Shown piece by piece: positions 30,875 through 40,682 of a stretch of DNA of 64,000 nucleotides (positions within the stretch are counted from its first letter, which is position 1; every line of letters begins with the position of its first letter). Below the pieces are notes generated by a model. It did no database searches and was not told where the DNA came from. It saw only the letters and a list, made by a program, of their open reading frames with translations. Source of the stretch: Mycobacterium sp. 1081908.1. Lineage in GTDB: Bacteria; Actinomycetota; Actinomycetes; Mycobacteriales; Mycobacteriaceae. A program made the position numbers and the translations under genes. The stretch lies in assembly GCF_001673535.1 (NCBI RefSeq), contig NZ_LZLY01000057.1, forward strand, positions 1 to 64,000, written 5' to 3'.

Positions 30875-33094
30875 ATGACGTTGACCGAGCCGAAAATGGC
30901 CGAACCGGCGTCGGAAAACACGCCGGAAACCGCCCCTGAATCCGGGTCGCCCGAAAGGCCGCGCCGGGGTGCGCGCCGGCCGCTGGTGTGGCACCGCTTC
31001 CGCTTCGGCATCCAGTCCAAGATCCTCATCGCGATGCTCCTGTCGGGCATCCTCGGCGTGTCGGTGATCGGGCTCATCGGAGCCATATCCGGCCGCAACG
31101 CGCTGCGACAGGTCGAGTCCGAGCGGCTGATCGAGTTGCGCGAGTCGCAGAAGAGGCAGGTCCAAGCGCTGTTCCGGGAGGTGACGAATTCCCTGATCGT
31201 CTACAGCAGCGGATTCAGCATCAACGAGGCCACCGCGGCGTTGACGGCGGGCTTCAACCAATTGGGAAGTTCCACGATCACCCCCGCCCAGCAGCAGGAG
31301 CTGGTCAACTACTACCAGAATCAGATGATCGCGCCGATCAAACGGATCAACGGCAACGACATCGACCTCAACGCGGTGCTGCCGACGTCCCCGTCGCAGA
31401 AATACGTGCAGGCGTATTACACCGCGCCCCCGAGGCCGACCGCCGACTCGTTGCCCGTCGAGGACGCCGGCGACGGCAGCGCATGGTCGGCGGCCAACGC
31501 GCGCTTCGATTTCTACATGCGCTCCATCGTCACCCGCTTCGATTATCGCGACGCGCTGCTGCTCGACATGCAGGGCAACGTCGTCTACTCGGTCCGGAAG
31601 GGCCCCGACCTCGGGACCAACATCCTCACCGGGCCCTACCGCGAATCGAAGCTGCACGACGCGTACGACAAGGCGCTGCGCTCCAACGACGTGGATTTCG
31701 TCTGGATCACCGACTTTCAGCCGTATCAGCCGGCGCTCGACGCGCCCACGGCGTGGGTGGTCTCGCCGGTCGGCATGAACGGCAAGATGGACGGGGTCAT
31801 GGCCCTTCCGGTACCGATCGGCAAGATCAACGACATCATGACCGCCAACAAGCACTGGCAAGCCGCCGGCATGGGCACCGCGACCGAGACCTATCTCGCC
31901 GGCGCCGACGGCCTGATGCGTTCGGACTCACGGGAATTCCTGGAGAACCCACAGGAATACAAGCGGGACGCCATCGCCGCCGGCACGGCACCCGACGTCG
32001 TGGAAAAGGCGATCCGGCTGGGCGGCACGACGCTGGTGCAGCCCGTCGACACCGCGGGTCTTCGCGCCGCCAAGCGCGGGGAGTCCGGCACCGTGAGCTC
32101 CGTCGATTACACCGGCAACAAGGAATTGGAAGCCTATGCCCCCCTGGACATTCCCAATTCCGACCTGCACTGGTCGATCCTGGCCACGCGGGACGACTCG
32201 GACGCATTTGCGCGGCTGGGCAGGTTCAGCAAGACACTCGTGATCGCGGTCACCGCGCTGGTGTTCGTGATCAGCGTCGCCTCGATGCTGATCGCGGGGA
32301 CGGCGATGCGGCCGGTCCGGCGGCTGGAGGAGGGCACCCGCAAGATCAGCTCCGGCGACTACGACGTCAACATTCCGGTGCTGGCCCGCGACGAAATCGG
32401 CGATCTCACCGCGGCTTTCAACGAGATGAGCCGTAACCTCGCGATCAAGGAAGAGCTGCTCAACGAGCAGCGCAACGAAAACAACCGCCTCCTGCTGGCG
32501 TTGATGCCGGAGTCGATCGTCCAGCGGTATCGCGAGGGCGAGGCGACCATCGCCCAGAAGCACCAGGACGTCGCGATCATCTTTGCCGACATCGCTGGGC
32601 TGGACGAGCTTTCCAACGATCTTTCCGGCGACGAACTGGTAGGGATCGTCGACGAGCTGTTCAGGCAATTCGATTCGGCCGCGGAAACCCTTGGCGTCGA
32701 ACGGATCCGGACATTCCACAACGGTTACCTCGCCACCTGCGGGGTGATCACGCCGCGGTTGGACAGCATTCACCGAACCGTTGATTTCGCCGTCGAGATG
32801 CGCCGCATCATCGAGCGGTTCAACAGCCAGACCGGCCACGAGTTGGGCCTTCGGGTCGGCATCAACACCGGCAACGTCATCAGCGGGCTGGTGGGCCGAT
32901 CGAGCCTCGTCTACGACATGTGGGGCGCCGCGGTGAGCCTGGCCTCCCAGATGCACAGGGGCGCACCGCAACCCGGCATCTACGTCAGCACACCGGTGTA
33001 CGAAGCGATGCGCGATGTGCGGCAGTTCACGCCCGCGGGCACCATCTCGGTGGGCGGAACCGAGCAGGCCATGTACCGGTTGTCGGAGCGATGA
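30875..33094 (+). CDS. Membrane receptor with degenerate class III adenylate cyclase domain
   Basis: The 739-residue product has a Pro/Glu-rich tail, a transmembrane helix (about 48-70), a large extracytoplasmic sensor domain (about 72-450), a second helix (about 452-476), a HAMP linker and a cyclase homology domain (from about 560). Only one metal Asp is present (Asp572 in FADIAG). The second is Asn616 in FHNGYL, and the transition-state Asn/Arg pair is replaced by Ser688 and Gln692 in the WGAAVSLASQM segment. I infer it does not make cAMP. It corresponds to Rv2435c and overlaps the MscS gene by four bases. Confidence 0.9.
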   Translation: MTLTEPKMAEPASENTPETAPESGSPERPRRGARRPLVWHRFRFGIQSKILIAMLLSGILGVSVIGLIGAISGRNALRQVESERLIELRESQKRQVQALFREVTNSLIVYSSGFSINEATAALTAGFNQLGSSTITPAQQQELVNYYQNQMIAPIKRINGNDIDLNAVLPTSPSQKYVQAYYTAPPRPTADSLPVEDAGDGSAWSAANARFDFYMRSIVTRFDYRDALLLDMQGNVVYSVRKGPDLGTNILTGPYRESKLHDAYDKALRSNDVDFVWITDFQPYQPALDAPTAWVVSPVGMNGKMDGVMALPVPIGKINDIMTANKHWQAAGMGTATETYLAGADGLMRSDSREFLENPQEYKRDAIAAGTAPDVVEKAIRLGGTTLVQPVDTAGLRAAKRGESGTVSSVDYTGNKELEAYAPLDIPNSDLHWSILATRDDSDAFARLGRFSKTLVIAVTALVFVISVASMLIAGTAMRPVRRLEEGTRKISSGDYDVNIPVLARDEIGDLTAAFNEMSRNLAIKEELLNEQRNENNRLLLALMPESIVQRYREGEATIAQKHQDVAIIFADIAGLDELSNDLSGDELVGIVDELFRQFDSAAETLGVERIRTFHNGYLATCGVITPRLDSIHRTVDFAVEMRRIIERFNSQTGHELGLRVGINTGNVISGLVGRSSLVYDMWGAAVSLASQMHRGAPQPGIYVSTPVYEAMRDVRQFTPAGTISVGGTEQAMYRLSER

Positions 33095-34497
33095 TGAACG
33101 CCTGGAACTCCTCGTGGTTCTACTGGGCGATCGGCATCGCGATCGGCTTCCCGGTCGGGCTGATATTTCTGACTGAGCTGCACCACACGCTGGTCCGCCG
33201 GAACAGCCGCGTGGCCAGGCAGGTCGGCCTGCTGCGCAACTACCTGCTGCCCCTCGTCGCGCTCTTGCTGCTGCTCGTCAAGGCGTCACAGATTCCGGCC
33301 GGAGAGGTGCCGGTGCGGCTCCTCACCACGGTGTTCGGCTTTTTGGTGCTGGTGCTGATGCTGTCCGGGCTCAACGCCACCGTGTTCGAAGGCGCGCCCG
33401 AAGAGAGTTGGCGGGCGCGCATGCCGGCCATCTTCCTCGACGTCGCGCGGTTCGCGCTGATCGGCGTCGGGCTGGTTCTGATCCTGTCGTATATCTGGGG
33501 GGTCCGGGTCGGCGGCCTGTTCACCGCGCTGGGCGTCACGTCGGTCGTCATCGGCCTGATGCTGCAGAACTCCGTCGGCCAGATCGTGTCGGGCTTGTTC
33601 ATGCTTTTCGAGCAGCCGTTCCGGATCAACGATTGGCTGGACACCGGCACGGCGCGGGGGCGCGTCATCGAGGTGAACTGGCGCGCCGTGCACATCGACA
33701 CCGGCAGCGGAATGCGGGTCACACCGAACTCGGTGCTGGCCACGACGGCCTTCACCAACCTGAGCCGTCCGGCGGGCTCCCACAAACTGGCGATGACGAC
33801 CACGTTTTCGCCCGCCGACCCGCCCGACCGGGTGTGCGCCATGCTGTCGCGCGTCGCCCTCGGTCTGCCCCAGCTCAAGGCCGACGCGGTGCCGCGTTCG
33901 GTGCCCCTCGGCGGCGGCGAATACCGCACCTCCATCGGGCTGGCCTCACCCGCCGACGATGGTGCCGCCAAAGCCACCTTCCTGCGCTGGGTCTGGTACG
34001 CCGCGCGGCGGGAAGACCTGCACCTGGACAACAGCGACGACGACTACTCGAGCCCCGAACGGGTGGAGAAGGCGCTGCGCACGGTGGTGGCGCCGGCGTT
34101 GCGGCTGAACGCCGACGAACAGCGGTCGCTGCATTCGTGCGCGAAACTCGTGCGATACGGCGCCGACGAAACCGTGGAGTACGCCGGTCAGATTCCGAGC
34201 GGAATGACGTTTCTGGTCGAGGGCCGCGTGCAGCTGACCGCCACGGCCGACGACGGGTCGATCGTGCCGATCAGCACGCTGCTCGAGGGCTCGTTCCTGG
34301 GGCTGACCGCGCTGACCCGCCAGCCGAACATGGCGAGCGCGTACGCGCTCGATGAGGTGACCGCGCTGGAGATCGATCGCGAACACATCGAGCACCTGGT
34401 GACGCGTGAACCGTTGCTGCTGCAGAACTTCGGCCACATCCTCGAAGAGCGGCAGAGCAAAGTGCGGCAGGCGCGGCGCGGCGAGCGGGTCGCGTGA
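33091..34497 (+). CDS. MscS-type mechanosensitive channel with C-terminal cyclic-nucleotide-binding domain
   Basis: The 468-residue product has four or so N-terminal membrane helices (to about 165), an MscS pore and beta domain (the IGLMLQNSVGQIVSGLF stretch near 155 and the IDTGSGMRVTPNSV loop near 205), and a C-terminal cNMP-binding barrel (about 345-455). Such channels (bCNG type) can be gated by nucleotide instead of, or as well as, tension. The start overlaps the cyclase-like gene stop (ATGA), so the receptor and channel are made together. It matches Rv2434c. Ligand and ion are not known. Confidence 0.88.
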   Translation: MMNAWNSSWFYWAIGIAIGFPVGLIFLTELHHTLVRRNSRVARQVGLLRNYLLPLVALLLLLVKASQIPAGEVPVRLLTTVFGFLVLVLMLSGLNATVFEGAPEESWRARMPAIFLDVARFALIGVGLVLILSYIWGVRVGGLFTALGVTSVVIGLMLQNSVGQIVSGLFMLFEQPFRINDWLDTGTARGRVIEVNWRAVHIDTGSGMRVTPNSVLATTAFTNLSRPAGSHKLAMTTTFSPADPPDRVCAMLSRVALGLPQLKADAVPRSVPLGGGEYRTSIGLASPADDGAAKATFLRWVWYAARREDLHLDNSDDDYSSPERVEKALRTVVAPALRLNADEQRSLHSCAKLVRYGADETVEYAGQIPSGMTFLVEGRVQLTATADDGSIVPISTLLEGSFLGLTALTRQPNMASAYALDEVTALEIDREHIEHLVTREPLLLQNFGHILEERQSKVRQARRGERVA

Positions 34498-34543
34498 GCC
34501 GCCCGCTCTGAACTGGCCCGCTAAGTACCGTTACCCTGGATAA

Positions 34544-35791
34544 ATGAGTCTGCAAGCTCCAACGCGCCCTGACTTGCGCCGGGAGGTCCACGACGCCGCG
34601 CGCCGCGCCCGGGTCGCCGCCCGCGCGCTGGCGTTGTTGCCGACCGTCGCCAAGGACGCGGCGCTGCAGTCGGCGGCCGACGCGATAGGCGCCCACACCG
34701 AGCGGATCCTGGCGGCCAACGCCGAAGACCTCGACGCCGCCCGGGCCGCCGGCACACCGACCGCGATGCTCGACCGGTTGGCGCTGGACCACAAGCGCGT
34801 CGACGGAATCGCCGCCGGCCTGCGTCAGGTCGCGGGGCTGCCGGACCCGGTCGGCGAGGTGCTGCGGGGCTACACCCTGCCCAACGGGCTGCACCTGCGC
34901 CAGCAGCGGGTTCCGCTCGGGGTGGTCGGCATGATCTACGAGGGCCGGCCCAACGTCACCGTCGACGCGTTCGGGTTGGCGCTCAAGTCCGGCAACGCGG
35001 TGCTGCTGCGCGGCAGCTCGTCGGCGGCGAAGTCCAATCAGACGCTCGTCGACGTCTTGCGCGGGTCGCTGATCAGCGAGGACTTGCCCGCCGACGCGGT
35101 TCAGCTCCTCTCGGCCGCCGATCGGTCCACGGTGACCCACCTAATCCAGGCGCGCGGCCTGGTCGACGTGGTCATCCCGCGCGGCGGTGCCAGCCTGATC
35201 GACGCGGTGGTGCGCGACGCGCGGGTGCCCACCATCGAGACCGGTGTCGGCAACTGCCACGTGTACGTGCACGAGTCCGCCGACCTGGACGTGGCGCAAC
35301 GGATCCTGCTGAACTCCAAGACCCGTCGGCCCAGCGTCTGTAACGCCGCCGAGACACTGCTGGTCGATGCCGCGATCGCGGGGACGGCCATGCCCAGGCT
35401 GGTGGCCGCCTTGGAGGACGCCGGGGTGACGGTTCATCTCGACGCGGACGAGGCCGACCTGCGCCGCGAGTACCTGTCGATGGACATCGCGGTGGCCGTC
35501 GTCGACGGCGTCGACGCGGCGATCGCCCACATCAACGAGTACGGCACCGGGCACACCGAGGCCATCGTGACGACGAATATGGCTGCGGCTCAACGGTTCA
35601 GCGACGGAGTCGACGCGGCCGCGGTGATGGTGAACGCGTCCACGGCCTTCACCGACGGCGAGCAGTTCGGTTTTGGCGCCGAGATCGGCATTTCCACGCA
35701 GAAGTTGCATGCCCGCGGCCCGATGGGGTTGCCCGAACTGACCTCGACCAAGTGGATCGCGTGGGGAGACGGGCAGACCCGCCCGGCCTGA
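34544..35791 (+). CDS. proA: Gamma-glutamyl phosphate reductase
   Basis: Second step of proline synthesis: NADPH reduction of glutamyl phosphate, made by ProB, to the semialdehyde. The 415-residue product has the aldehyde-dehydrogenase-like fold with the active-site Cys in [13 protein letters not shown] and the family signature near [20 protein letters not shown]. In M. tuberculosis the ahpCD and PE25-PPE41 genes lie between the MscS homologue and proA; here they are separated by only 46 bases. Confidence 0.97.
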   Translation: MSLQAPTRPDLRREVHDAARRARVAARALALLPTVAKDAALQSAADAIGAHTERILAANAEDLDAARAAGTPTAMLDRLALDHKRVDGIAAGLRQVAGLPDPVGEVLRGYTLPNGLHLRQQRVPLGVVGMIYEGRPNVTVDAFGLALKSGNAVLLRGSSSAAKSNQTLVDVLRGSLISEDLPADAVQLLSAADRSTVTHLIQARGLVDVVIPRGGASLIDAVVRDARVPTIETGVGNCHVYVHESADLDVAQRILLNSKTRRPSVCNAAETLLVDAAIAGTAMPRLVAALEDAGVTVHLDADEADLRREYLSMDIAVAVVDGVDAAIAHINEYGTGHTEAIVTTNMAAAQRFSDGVDAAAVMVNASTAFTDGEQFGFGAEIGISTQKLHARGPMGLPELTSTKWIAWGDGQTRPA

Positions 35792-35824
35792 CGCCCCGCC
35801 CAACGCCTTAGGAGAACCGAGATC

Positions 35825-36700
35825 GTGAGTGTGCCCGCCCGGCCGGCGCCGCTGTTCGCCGACATCGACGACGTCTCGCGGCGGTTGGCCGAGACCGGCT
35901 ACCTGCCCGACACCGCCACCGCGACGGCGGTGTTCCTGGCCGACCGGCTCGGCAAGCCGCTGCTGGTGGAGGGACCGGCCGGCGTCGGCAAGACCGAGCT
36001 GGCCCGCGCCATCGCCCAGGCCACCGGCTCGGGACTGGTGCGCCTGCAGTGCTACGAGGGCGTCGACGAGGCCCGCGCGCTGTACGAGTGGAACCACGCC
36101 AAGCAGATCCTGCGCATCCAGGCCGGCTCGGGCGACTGGGACCAGACCAAGGACGACGTGTTCAGCGAGGAGTTCCTGCTGCAGCGCCCGCTGCTGACGG
36201 CCATCCGCCGCACGGACCCGACGGTGCTGCTGATCGACGAGACCGACAAGGCCGACATCGAGATCGAGGGCCTGCTGCTGGAGGTGCTGTCCGACTTCGC
36301 GGTGACGGTCCCGGAACTGGGCACCATCACCGCCGAGCGGACACCGCTGGTGGTGCTGACCTCCAACGCGACCCGGGAACTGTCCGAGGCGCTCAAGCGT
36401 CGTTGCCTGTTCCTGCACATCGACTTCCCGACCCCCGATCTGGAGCGCCGCATCCTGTTGTCCCGGGTCCCCGAGCTGCCCGCGCACCTGGCCGAGGAGC
36501 TGGTGCGCATCATCGGCGTGCTGCGCGGGATGCAGCTGAAGAAGGTGCCGTCCATCGCCGAGACCATCGACTGGGGCCGCACCCTGCTCGCGCTGGGCCT
36601 GGACACCATCGACGACGCGGTGGTCGCCCAGACACTCGGCGTGGTGCTCAAGCATCAATCCGATCAGCAGCGCGCCGCCGGCGAGCTCCGGCTGAACTAG
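35825..36700 (+). CDS. MoxR-family AAA+ ATPase
   Basis: The 291-residue product has a Walker A GPAGVGKT at 50-57 and a Walker B with Asp138-Glu139 in LLIDETDKAD, plus the MoxR C-terminal lid. MoxR ATPases act as chaperones, usually for metal-enzyme or complex assembly, with a VWA-domain partner. The partner is encoded next, ten bases downstream. A GTG start follows AGGAGA. It matches Rv2426c. The client is unknown. Confidence 0.93.
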   Translation: MSVPARPAPLFADIDDVSRRLAETGYLPDTATATAVFLADRLGKPLLVEGPAGVGKTELARAIAQATGSGLVRLQCYEGVDEARALYEWNHAKQILRIQAGSGDWDQTKDDVFSEEFLLQRPLLTAIRRTDPTVLLIDETDKADIEIEGLLLEVLSDFAVTVPELGTITAERTPLVVLTSNATRELSEALKRRCLFLHIDFPTPDLERRILLSRVPELPAHLAEELVRIIGVLRGMQLKKVPSIAETIDWGRTLLALGLDTIDDAVVAQTLGVVLKHQSDQQRAAGELRLN

Positions 36701-36710
36701 GCACGCACCG

Positions 36711-38156
36711 ATGGCCGCCCGCCGCATCCGCCCCAGCCGCCCGCTCGCCCCGCACGGGTTGCCGGGGCATTTGGTCGGCTTCGTGGAAGCGCTTCGCGCA
36801 AGCGGGATTTCGGTGGGGCCGTCGGAGACGGTGGACGCCGGCCGGGTGATGGCGACGCTGGGCCTGGCCGATCGTGAGGTGCTGCGGGAGGGCATCGCGT
36901 GCGCGGTGCTGCGCCGCCCCGATCACCGCGAGACCTACGACGCCATGTTCGACCTGTGGTTCCCCGCCGCGCTGGGCGCACGGGCCGTGGTCACCGACGC
37001 GGAGCCCGGCGAGGCGCAAGACGGCTCGCTTCCGCCCGACGACGTCGAGGCGATGCGCCAGATGCTGCTGGACCTGCTCACCGAAAATCCCGAGCTGGCG
37101 GACATGGACGAGCGCCTGGTCGCGATGATCGCGCGGATCGTGGAGGCCTACGGCAAATACAGTTCCAGCCGGGGGCCGTCGTTCTCGTCGTACCAGGCGC
37201 TCAAGGCGATGGCGCTGGACGAACTGGAGGGCAAGCTGCTGGCCGGGCTGCTCGCGCCGTACGGTGACGAGCCCACGCCCACCCAGGAGCAGATCGCCAA
37301 AGCGCTGGCGGCCCAGCGGATCACGCAGCTGCGCAAGATGGTCGACGCCGAGACCAAGCGGCGCACCGCCGAGCAGCTCGGCCGCGACCACGTCCAGATG
37401 TACGGCATCCCACAGCTTTCGGAGAACGTCGAGTTCCTGCGCGCCTCCGGCGAACAGCTGCGCCAGATGCAACGGGTGGTGGCGCCGCTGGCCCGCACCC
37501 TGGCGACCCGGCTGGCGGCCCGCCGGCGGCGCTCCCGGGCCGGGACCATCGACCTGCGCAAGACGCTGCGCAAGTCCATGTCCACCGGCGGGGTGCCGAT
37601 CGACGTGGTGCTGGCCAAGCCCCGCCCGGCCCGGCCGGAACTCGTTGTGCTGTGCGATGTTTCGGGCTCGGTCGCCGGGTTCAGCCACTTCACCCTGCTG
37701 CTGGTGCACGCCCTGCGGCAGCAGTTCTCGCGAGTTCGGGTCTTCGCGTTCATCGACACGACCGACGAGGTCACCCACATGTTCGGCCCGGAAGCCGACC
37801 TGGCCGTGGCGATCCAGCGGATCACCCGGGAGGCCGGCGTGTACAGCCGTGACGGGCACTCCGACTACGGCAATGCGTTCGTCTCGTTCCTGCAGGCCCA
37901 CCCGAACGCGCTGTCGCCGCGCAGCTCGCTGCTGGTGCTCGGGGACGGGCGCACCAACTACCGCGACCCGGCCATCGATGTGCTGGTGGACATGGTGACC
38001 GCCAGCCGCCACGCGCACTGGCTGAACCCCGAGCCCAAGCACCTGTGGGGCAGCGGCGACTCGGCCGTGCCGCGCTACCAAGAGGTCATCACGATGCACG
38101 AATGCCGGTCGGCCAAGCAGCTGGCGGCGGTGATCGACCAGCTGCTGCCGGTCTGA
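36711..38156 (+). CDS. VWA-domain (CoxE-like) protein, MoxR partner
   Basis: The 481-residue product has an N-terminal helical region and a C-terminal von Willebrand A domain (from about 300) with the MIDAS motif D316-V-S318-G-S320, needed for Mg-dependent adhesion. CoxE-type proteins pair with MoxR ATPases in insertion of metals or assembly of complexes. It matches Rv2425c and is probably cotranscribed with the MoxR gene. Confidence 0.9.
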   Translation: MAARRIRPSRPLAPHGLPGHLVGFVEALRASGISVGPSETVDAGRVMATLGLADREVLREGIACAVLRRPDHRETYDAMFDLWFPAALGARAVVTDAEPGEAQDGSLPPDDVEAMRQMLLDLLTENPELADMDERLVAMIARIVEAYGKYSSSRGPSFSSYQALKAMALDELEGKLLAGLLAPYGDEPTPTQEQIAKALAAQRITQLRKMVDAETKRRTAEQLGRDHVQMYGIPQLSENVEFLRASGEQLRQMQRVVAPLARTLATRLAARRRRSRAGTIDLRKTLRKSMSTGGVPIDVVLAKPRPARPELVVLCDVSGSVAGFSHFTLLLVHALRQQFSRVRVFAFIDTTDEVTHMFGPEADLAVAIQRITREAGVYSRDGHSDYGNAFVSFLQAHPNALSPRSSLLVLGDGRTNYRDPAIDVLVDMVTASRHAHWLNPEPKHLWGSGDSAVPRYQEVITMHECRSAKQLAAVIDQLLPV

Positions 38157-38221
38157 CAGCGCGTCGGCCCGCTGAGCTGGGGAATCAGCGCCCGGTCTGA
38201 CCTCAAGTAAGCTGGCAAATC

Positions 38222-38881
38222 GTGCAAAAGCAGCTGCGCCGGCTCGGGGTGATGGGCGGGACGTTCGATCCCATCCATTACGGCCACCTGGTGGCCGCCA
38301 GCGAGGTCGCCGACCTGTTCGACTTGGACCAGGTGGTCTTCGTGCCCAGCGGTCAGCCGTGGCAGAAGAGCCGCAACGTTTCCGCGGCCGAGGACCGTTA
38401 CCTGATGACGGTGATCGCCACCGCGTCCAATCCGCGGTTTTCGGTGAGCCGCGTCGACATCGACCGCGCCGGGCCCACCTACACCCGGGACACCCTTGCC
38501 GACCTGCACGCGCTCAACCCCGAAGCGCAGCTGTACTTCATCACGGGCGCCGACGCGCTCGAGTCGATCCTGTCGTGGCAGGGCTGGGAGGAGCTGTTCG
38601 GGTTGGCGCGCTTCATCGGCGTCAGCCGGCCCGGATACGAGCTGCGCCGCGAACACGTCACCGGCGTGCTGGGCGAGCTGACCGAGGACGCGCTGACCCT
38701 CGTCGAGGTCCCGGCGCTGGCGATCTCGTCGACCGACTGCCGCCGGCGTGCCGAGGAGGGCCGCCCGCTGTGGTACCTGATGCCCGACGGTGTCGTGCAA
38801 TACGTTTCGAAGCGCCGGCTGTACCGCGCGACCGAAGGAACCGGGCGCCCAACGACTTTCGCGGCGGGAAACAACGCATGA
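38222..38881 (+). CDS. nadD: Nicotinate-nucleotide adenylyltransferase
   Basis: Joins nicotinate mononucleotide to AMP, making the substrate of NadE. The 219-residue product starts with the nucleotidyltransferase motif [11 protein letters not shown] at 12-22 and has the C-terminal ISSTDCRRR (ISSTxxR) signature. A GTG start is used. The stop overlaps the rsfS ATG by four bases, opening a run of tightly coupled genes that continues to the DegV gene. Confidence 0.96.
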   Translation: MQKQLRRLGVMGGTFDPIHYGHLVAASEVADLFDLDQVVFVPSGQPWQKSRNVSAAEDRYLMTVIATASNPRFSVSRVDIDRAGPTYTRDTLADLHALNPEAQLYFITGADALESILSWQGWEELFGLARFIGVSRPGYELRREHVTGVLGELTEDALTLVEVPALAISSTDCRRRAEEGRPLWYLMPDGVVQYVSKRRLYRATEGTGRPTTFAAGNNA

Positions 38882-39273
38882 GCGCCACCAGGGAAGCCAT
38901 CGACATGGCCACCGTGGCGGCCGCCGCGGCCGCCTCGAAACTGGCCGACGACGTGCTCGTCATCGACGTCTCGGGCCAGCTGGTGATCACGGACTGCTTC
39001 GTCATCGCCTCGGCGTCCAACGAGCGGCAGGTCAACGCGATCGTCGACGAGGTCGAGGAGAAGATGCGCAAGGCGGGCTACCGCCCGGCGCGGCGCGAGG
39101 GCGCCCGCGAAGGGCGCTGGACGCTGCTCGACTACCGCGACATCGTCGTGCACATCCAGCACCAGGACGACCGCAACTTCTACGCGCTGGACCGGCTGTG
39201 GGGCGACTGCCCGGTGATCTCGGTGGACCTGGACGACCCGGAAGGTCCCGCAGACTCGGCGAGCGCGCGATGA
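38878..39273 (+). CDS. rsfS: Ribosomal silencing factor RsfS
   Basis: Binds uL14 and blocks subunit joining during starvation. The 131-residue product has the conserved core [18 protein letters not shown] and [16 protein letters not shown] segments of the Iojap family (quoted in part). The ATG at 38878 overlaps the nadD stop, and the frame upstream is not coding. The stop overlaps the gpgP start by four bases. It matches Rv2420c. Confidence 0.96.
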   Translation: MSATREAIDMATVAAAAAASKLADDVLVIDVSGQLVITDCFVIASASNERQVNAIVDEVEEKMRKAGYRPARREGAREGRWTLLDYRDIVVHIQHQDDRNFYALDRLWGDCPVISVDLDDPEGPADSASAR

Positions 39274-39944
39274 GGATCCGCCGCCTGGTGATGCTCCGGC
39301 ACGGCCAAACCGACTTCAACGCCGGCAGCCGCATGCAGGGACAGCTGGACTCCGCGCTCACCGAACTCGGTCGCGCCCAGGCGGTCGCCGCCGCCGAGGT
39401 GCTGGGCAAGCTGCCGCCGTTGCTGATCGTTTCGTCGGACCTGCATCGCGCCTACGACACCGCGGTCACGCTGGGGGAGCGGACCGGGTTGACGGTGCGG
39501 GTGGACCCGCGGTTGCGCGAGACCCATCTGGGCGACTGGCAGGGACTGACGCACACCGAGGTCGACGCGCAGGCCCCCGGCGCGCGACTGGCCTGGCGCG
39601 ACGACGCCAGGTGGGCGCCGCACGGCGGGGAAAGCAGGGTCGATGTGGCCGCGCGAAGCGTGCCGGTGGTCGCCGAGCTGGTGGCCGGCGAGCCGGAATG
39701 GGGTGACCCCGCCGGGCCGGACCGACCCGTGGTGCTGGTGGCGCACGGGGGGCTGATCGCCGCCCTGTCCGCGGCGTTGCTCAAGCTGCCGGTCGACAAC
39801 TGGCCGATTCTGGGCGGCATGGGCAACGCCAGTTGGGCTCAACTGAGTGGGCATGCCGGTGACTCGGATGTCGATTTCGGCAGCATCCGGTGGCGCCTCG
39901 ACGTGTGGAACGCTTCCGCGCAGGTTGCCAACGATGTCCTCTGA
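39270..39944 (+). CDS. gpgP: Glucosyl-3-phosphoglycerate phosphatase
   Basis: Removes phosphate from glucosyl-3-phosphoglycerate in the pathway to methylglucose lipopolysaccharide, an intracellular acyl-binding polymer. The 224-residue product is a histidine phosphatase with the RHGQT motif (phospho-acceptor His11) and a second His in the VLVAHGG segment. It is assigned from synteny and length with Rv2419c. It overlaps the octanoyltransferase gene by 11 bases. Confidence 0.9.
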   Translation: MRIRRLVMLRHGQTDFNAGSRMQGQLDSALTELGRAQAVAAAEVLGKLPPLLIVSSDLHRAYDTAVTLGERTGLTVRVDPRLRETHLGDWQGLTHTEVDAQAPGARLAWRDDARWAPHGGESRVDVAARSVPVVAELVAGEPEWGDPAGPDRPVVLVAHGGLIAALSAALLKLPVDNWPILGGMGNASWAQLSGHAGDSDVDFGSIRWRLDVWNASAQVANDVL

Positions 39945-40677
39945 CGCGCGCGCGAGGCCCACCCTGCTGGTGTTCGCCGACTCCCTTTCCTACTACGGGC
40001 CCACCGGCGGCTTGCCCGCCGACGATCCCCGCATCTGGCCCAATATCGTTGCCACGCAACTAGGTTGGGATGTCGAGCTGATCGGCCGCATCGGCTGGAC
40101 CTGTCGCGACGTCTGGTGGGCGGCGACGCAGGACCCGCGGGCGTGGGCGGCGCTGCCCCGGGCGGGCGCGGTGATCTTCGCGACCGGTGGGATGGATTCG
40201 CTGCCGTCGGTGCTGCCGACCGCGGTGCGCGAGCTGATCCGCTATGTGCGCCCACCGTGGCTGCGGCGCTGGGTCCGCGACGGCTACGCGTGGCTGCAGC
40301 CCCGGCTCTCGCCGGTGGCCCGGTCGGCGCTGCCGCCGCACCTGAGCGCCGAATACCTCGAACAGACCCGCGGCGCAATCGATTTCAACCGCCCTGGCAT
40401 TCCCATCGTCGCGTCGCTGCCGTCGGTGCACATCGCCGAGACATACGGCAAGGCTCACCACGGCCGCGCGGGAACGGTGGCCGCCATCACCGAATGGGCG
40501 CAGCAACACGATGTCCCGCTGGTGGATCTCAAAGCCGCTGTGGCAGAACAGGTCATGAGTGGGCGCGGCAACCCCGACGGCATCCACTGGAATTTCGAAG
40601 CCCACCAGGCGGTCGCCGAGCTGATGCTCAAGGCCCTGGCCGAAGCCGGCGTACCCCAAGAGAAACCGCGCGGGTAG
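39934..40677 (+). CDS. octT: Diglucosylglycerate octanoyltransferase (SGNH fold)
   Basis: Transfers octanoate to diglucosylglycerate in methylglucose lipopolysaccharide synthesis, the step following the GpgP pathway. The 247-residue product is an SGNH-hydrolase-like protein with the nucleophile Ser17 in FADSLSYYG and the Asp215/His218 pair in NPDGIHW. ATG 39934 lies inside the gpgP end. It matches Rv2418c. The name follows the M. tuberculosis enzyme; activity here is inferred. Confidence 0.87.
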   Translation: MSSDARARPTLLVFADSLSYYGPTGGLPADDPRIWPNIVATQLGWDVELIGRIGWTCRDVWWAATQDPRAWAALPRAGAVIFATGGMDSLPSVLPTAVRELIRYVRPPWLRRWVRDGYAWLQPRLSPVARSALPPHLSAEYLEQTRGAIDFNRPGIPIVASLPSVHIAETYGKAHHGRAGTVAAITEWAQQHDVPLVDLKAAVAEQVMSGRGNPDGIHWNFEAHQAVAELMLKALAEAGVPQEKPRG

Positions 40678-40682
40678 CGGCA

